DNA of 5,795 nt from Planctomycetota bacterium (GTDB taxonomy: Bacteria; Planctomycetota; GCA-002687715; DRQF01), in NCBI GenBank assembly GCA_024275615.1, contig JAJRYU010000121.1, positions 1 through 5,795 on the forward strand, written 5' to 3'. The translations under genes and the position numbers were made by a program. Below are positions 5,637 to 5,795 of the stretch, one piece after another. Position 1 is the stretch's first letter. Every line of letters begins with the position of its first letter. Under the pieces are notes generated by a model that was not told the origin of the DNA, did no database searches, and was given only the letters and a program-made list of their open reading frames with translations.

Positions 5637-5795
5637 GTGGAACCAAAAAGAAAAGAAAAACAAGTTCGAGCCGCACTTTGTCGGCTGGAGACACTAGGGC
5701 CAGCTTCGCTTTCAGATGCGGAGCTTCTCAGTCTAATCGTAGGCTCTTCTGACGATACGCCTTGGCGGCAAATCCTGGCCCAGGATCCGAAAGGC
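5637..5795 (+). CDS. RadC-like (UPF0758/JAB-domain) protein, N-terminus only
   Basis: An open plus-strand frame runs from after the TGA at 5616-5618 to the window end. The only usual start codon in frame before the conserved block is GTG 5637, giving 53 visible residues. Residues 20-36, LGPASLSDAELLSLIVG, closely match the N-terminal RadC signature (L-G-P-x-x-L-S-D-A-E-L-L-A-x-x-L-G). RadC proteins carry this helical N-terminal domain before a JAB/MPN metal-binding domain, which would lie outside the window. The name comes from an old link to DNA repair that has been questioned, and the true role is unsettled. Residues 1-9 are Lys/Glu-rich and poorly conserved. No clear ribosome binding site precedes the GTG, so the exact start is uncertain and a frameshift near the edge cannot be excluded. 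It diverges from the thioesterase gene across about 90 bp. Confidence 0.65.
   Translation, partial: MEPKRKEKQVRAALCRLETLGPASLSDAELLSLIVGSSDDTPWRQILAQDPKG

Noticed and set aside
5620..5697. Plus-strand ATG frame ending in PHFVGWRH just before the RadC signature, reminiscent of the start of some RadC proteins
   Set aside because: Its stop codon directly abuts the signature block in another frame, leaving no room for the residues normally between the two motifs. The in-frame GTG reading explains the block without a frameshift.
5702..5725. Stem-loop (AGCTTCGC / GCGGAGCT with an 8-nt loop)
   Set aside because: It lies within the radC-like coding region and is not followed by a T-run, so it is not a credible terminator.
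1..5795. A new defence, mobile or biosynthetic system
   Set aside because: The genes are common families on mixed strands with no shared pathway, no integrase, transposase, toxin-antitoxin or nuclease modules, and no array-like repeats.

Overview
The window looks like ordinary chromosomal DNA from a Gram-negative-type bacterium. I lean towards Planctomycetota. The basis is a Sec-secreted right-handed beta-helix protein with a 'choice-of-anchor Q'-type motif and a long extra C-terminal domain, a style common in that phylum, beside housekeeping genes of mixed strand. This placement is inference from protein style, not from a marker gene. No rRNA, tRNA, CRISPR array, IS element or phage gene is visible.

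Layout, left to right. (1) 1-606, plus strand: the 3' part of an acetolactate-decarboxylase-like gene that enters from outside the window. (2) 607-704: a short convergent spacer, most of which is a second, diverged copy of an 87-bp piece of the asparagine synthase gene found later in the window. (3) 705-2561, minus strand: a 618-residue secreted beta-helix protein. (4) 2571-2980: a coding-like tail of about 80 codons ending at the beta-helix ribosome binding site, followed by sequence with short frame-shifted open stretches. I read this as a probable broken gene. (5) 2981-4819, minus strand: a complete glutamine-hydrolysing asparagine synthase (asnB-type, 612 residues). (6) 4854-5150, plus strand: a small membrane-anchored protein with a BamE/SmpA-like C-terminal domain. 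(7) 5155-5547, minus strand: a YciA-type hotdog acyl-CoA thioesterase. (8) about 5637-5795, plus strand: the N-terminus of a RadC-like protein running off the right edge.

How the genes relate. On the minus strand asnB, the broken ORF and the beta-helix gene lie head to tail and could be co-transcribed. The stop codon of the broken ORF overlaps the beta-helix Shine-Dalgarno, as in translationally coupled genes. asnB and the BamE-like gene diverge with only 34 bp between start codons. The BamE-like and thioesterase genes converge with 4 bp between stop codons. The thioesterase and radC-like genes diverge over about 90 bp. No shared pathway links these products, and I do not see a new multi-gene system. 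The most notable signal is the asnB fragment stranded after the beta-helix gene. With the broken ORF, it suggests past duplication and deletion in the asnB/beta-helix segment.
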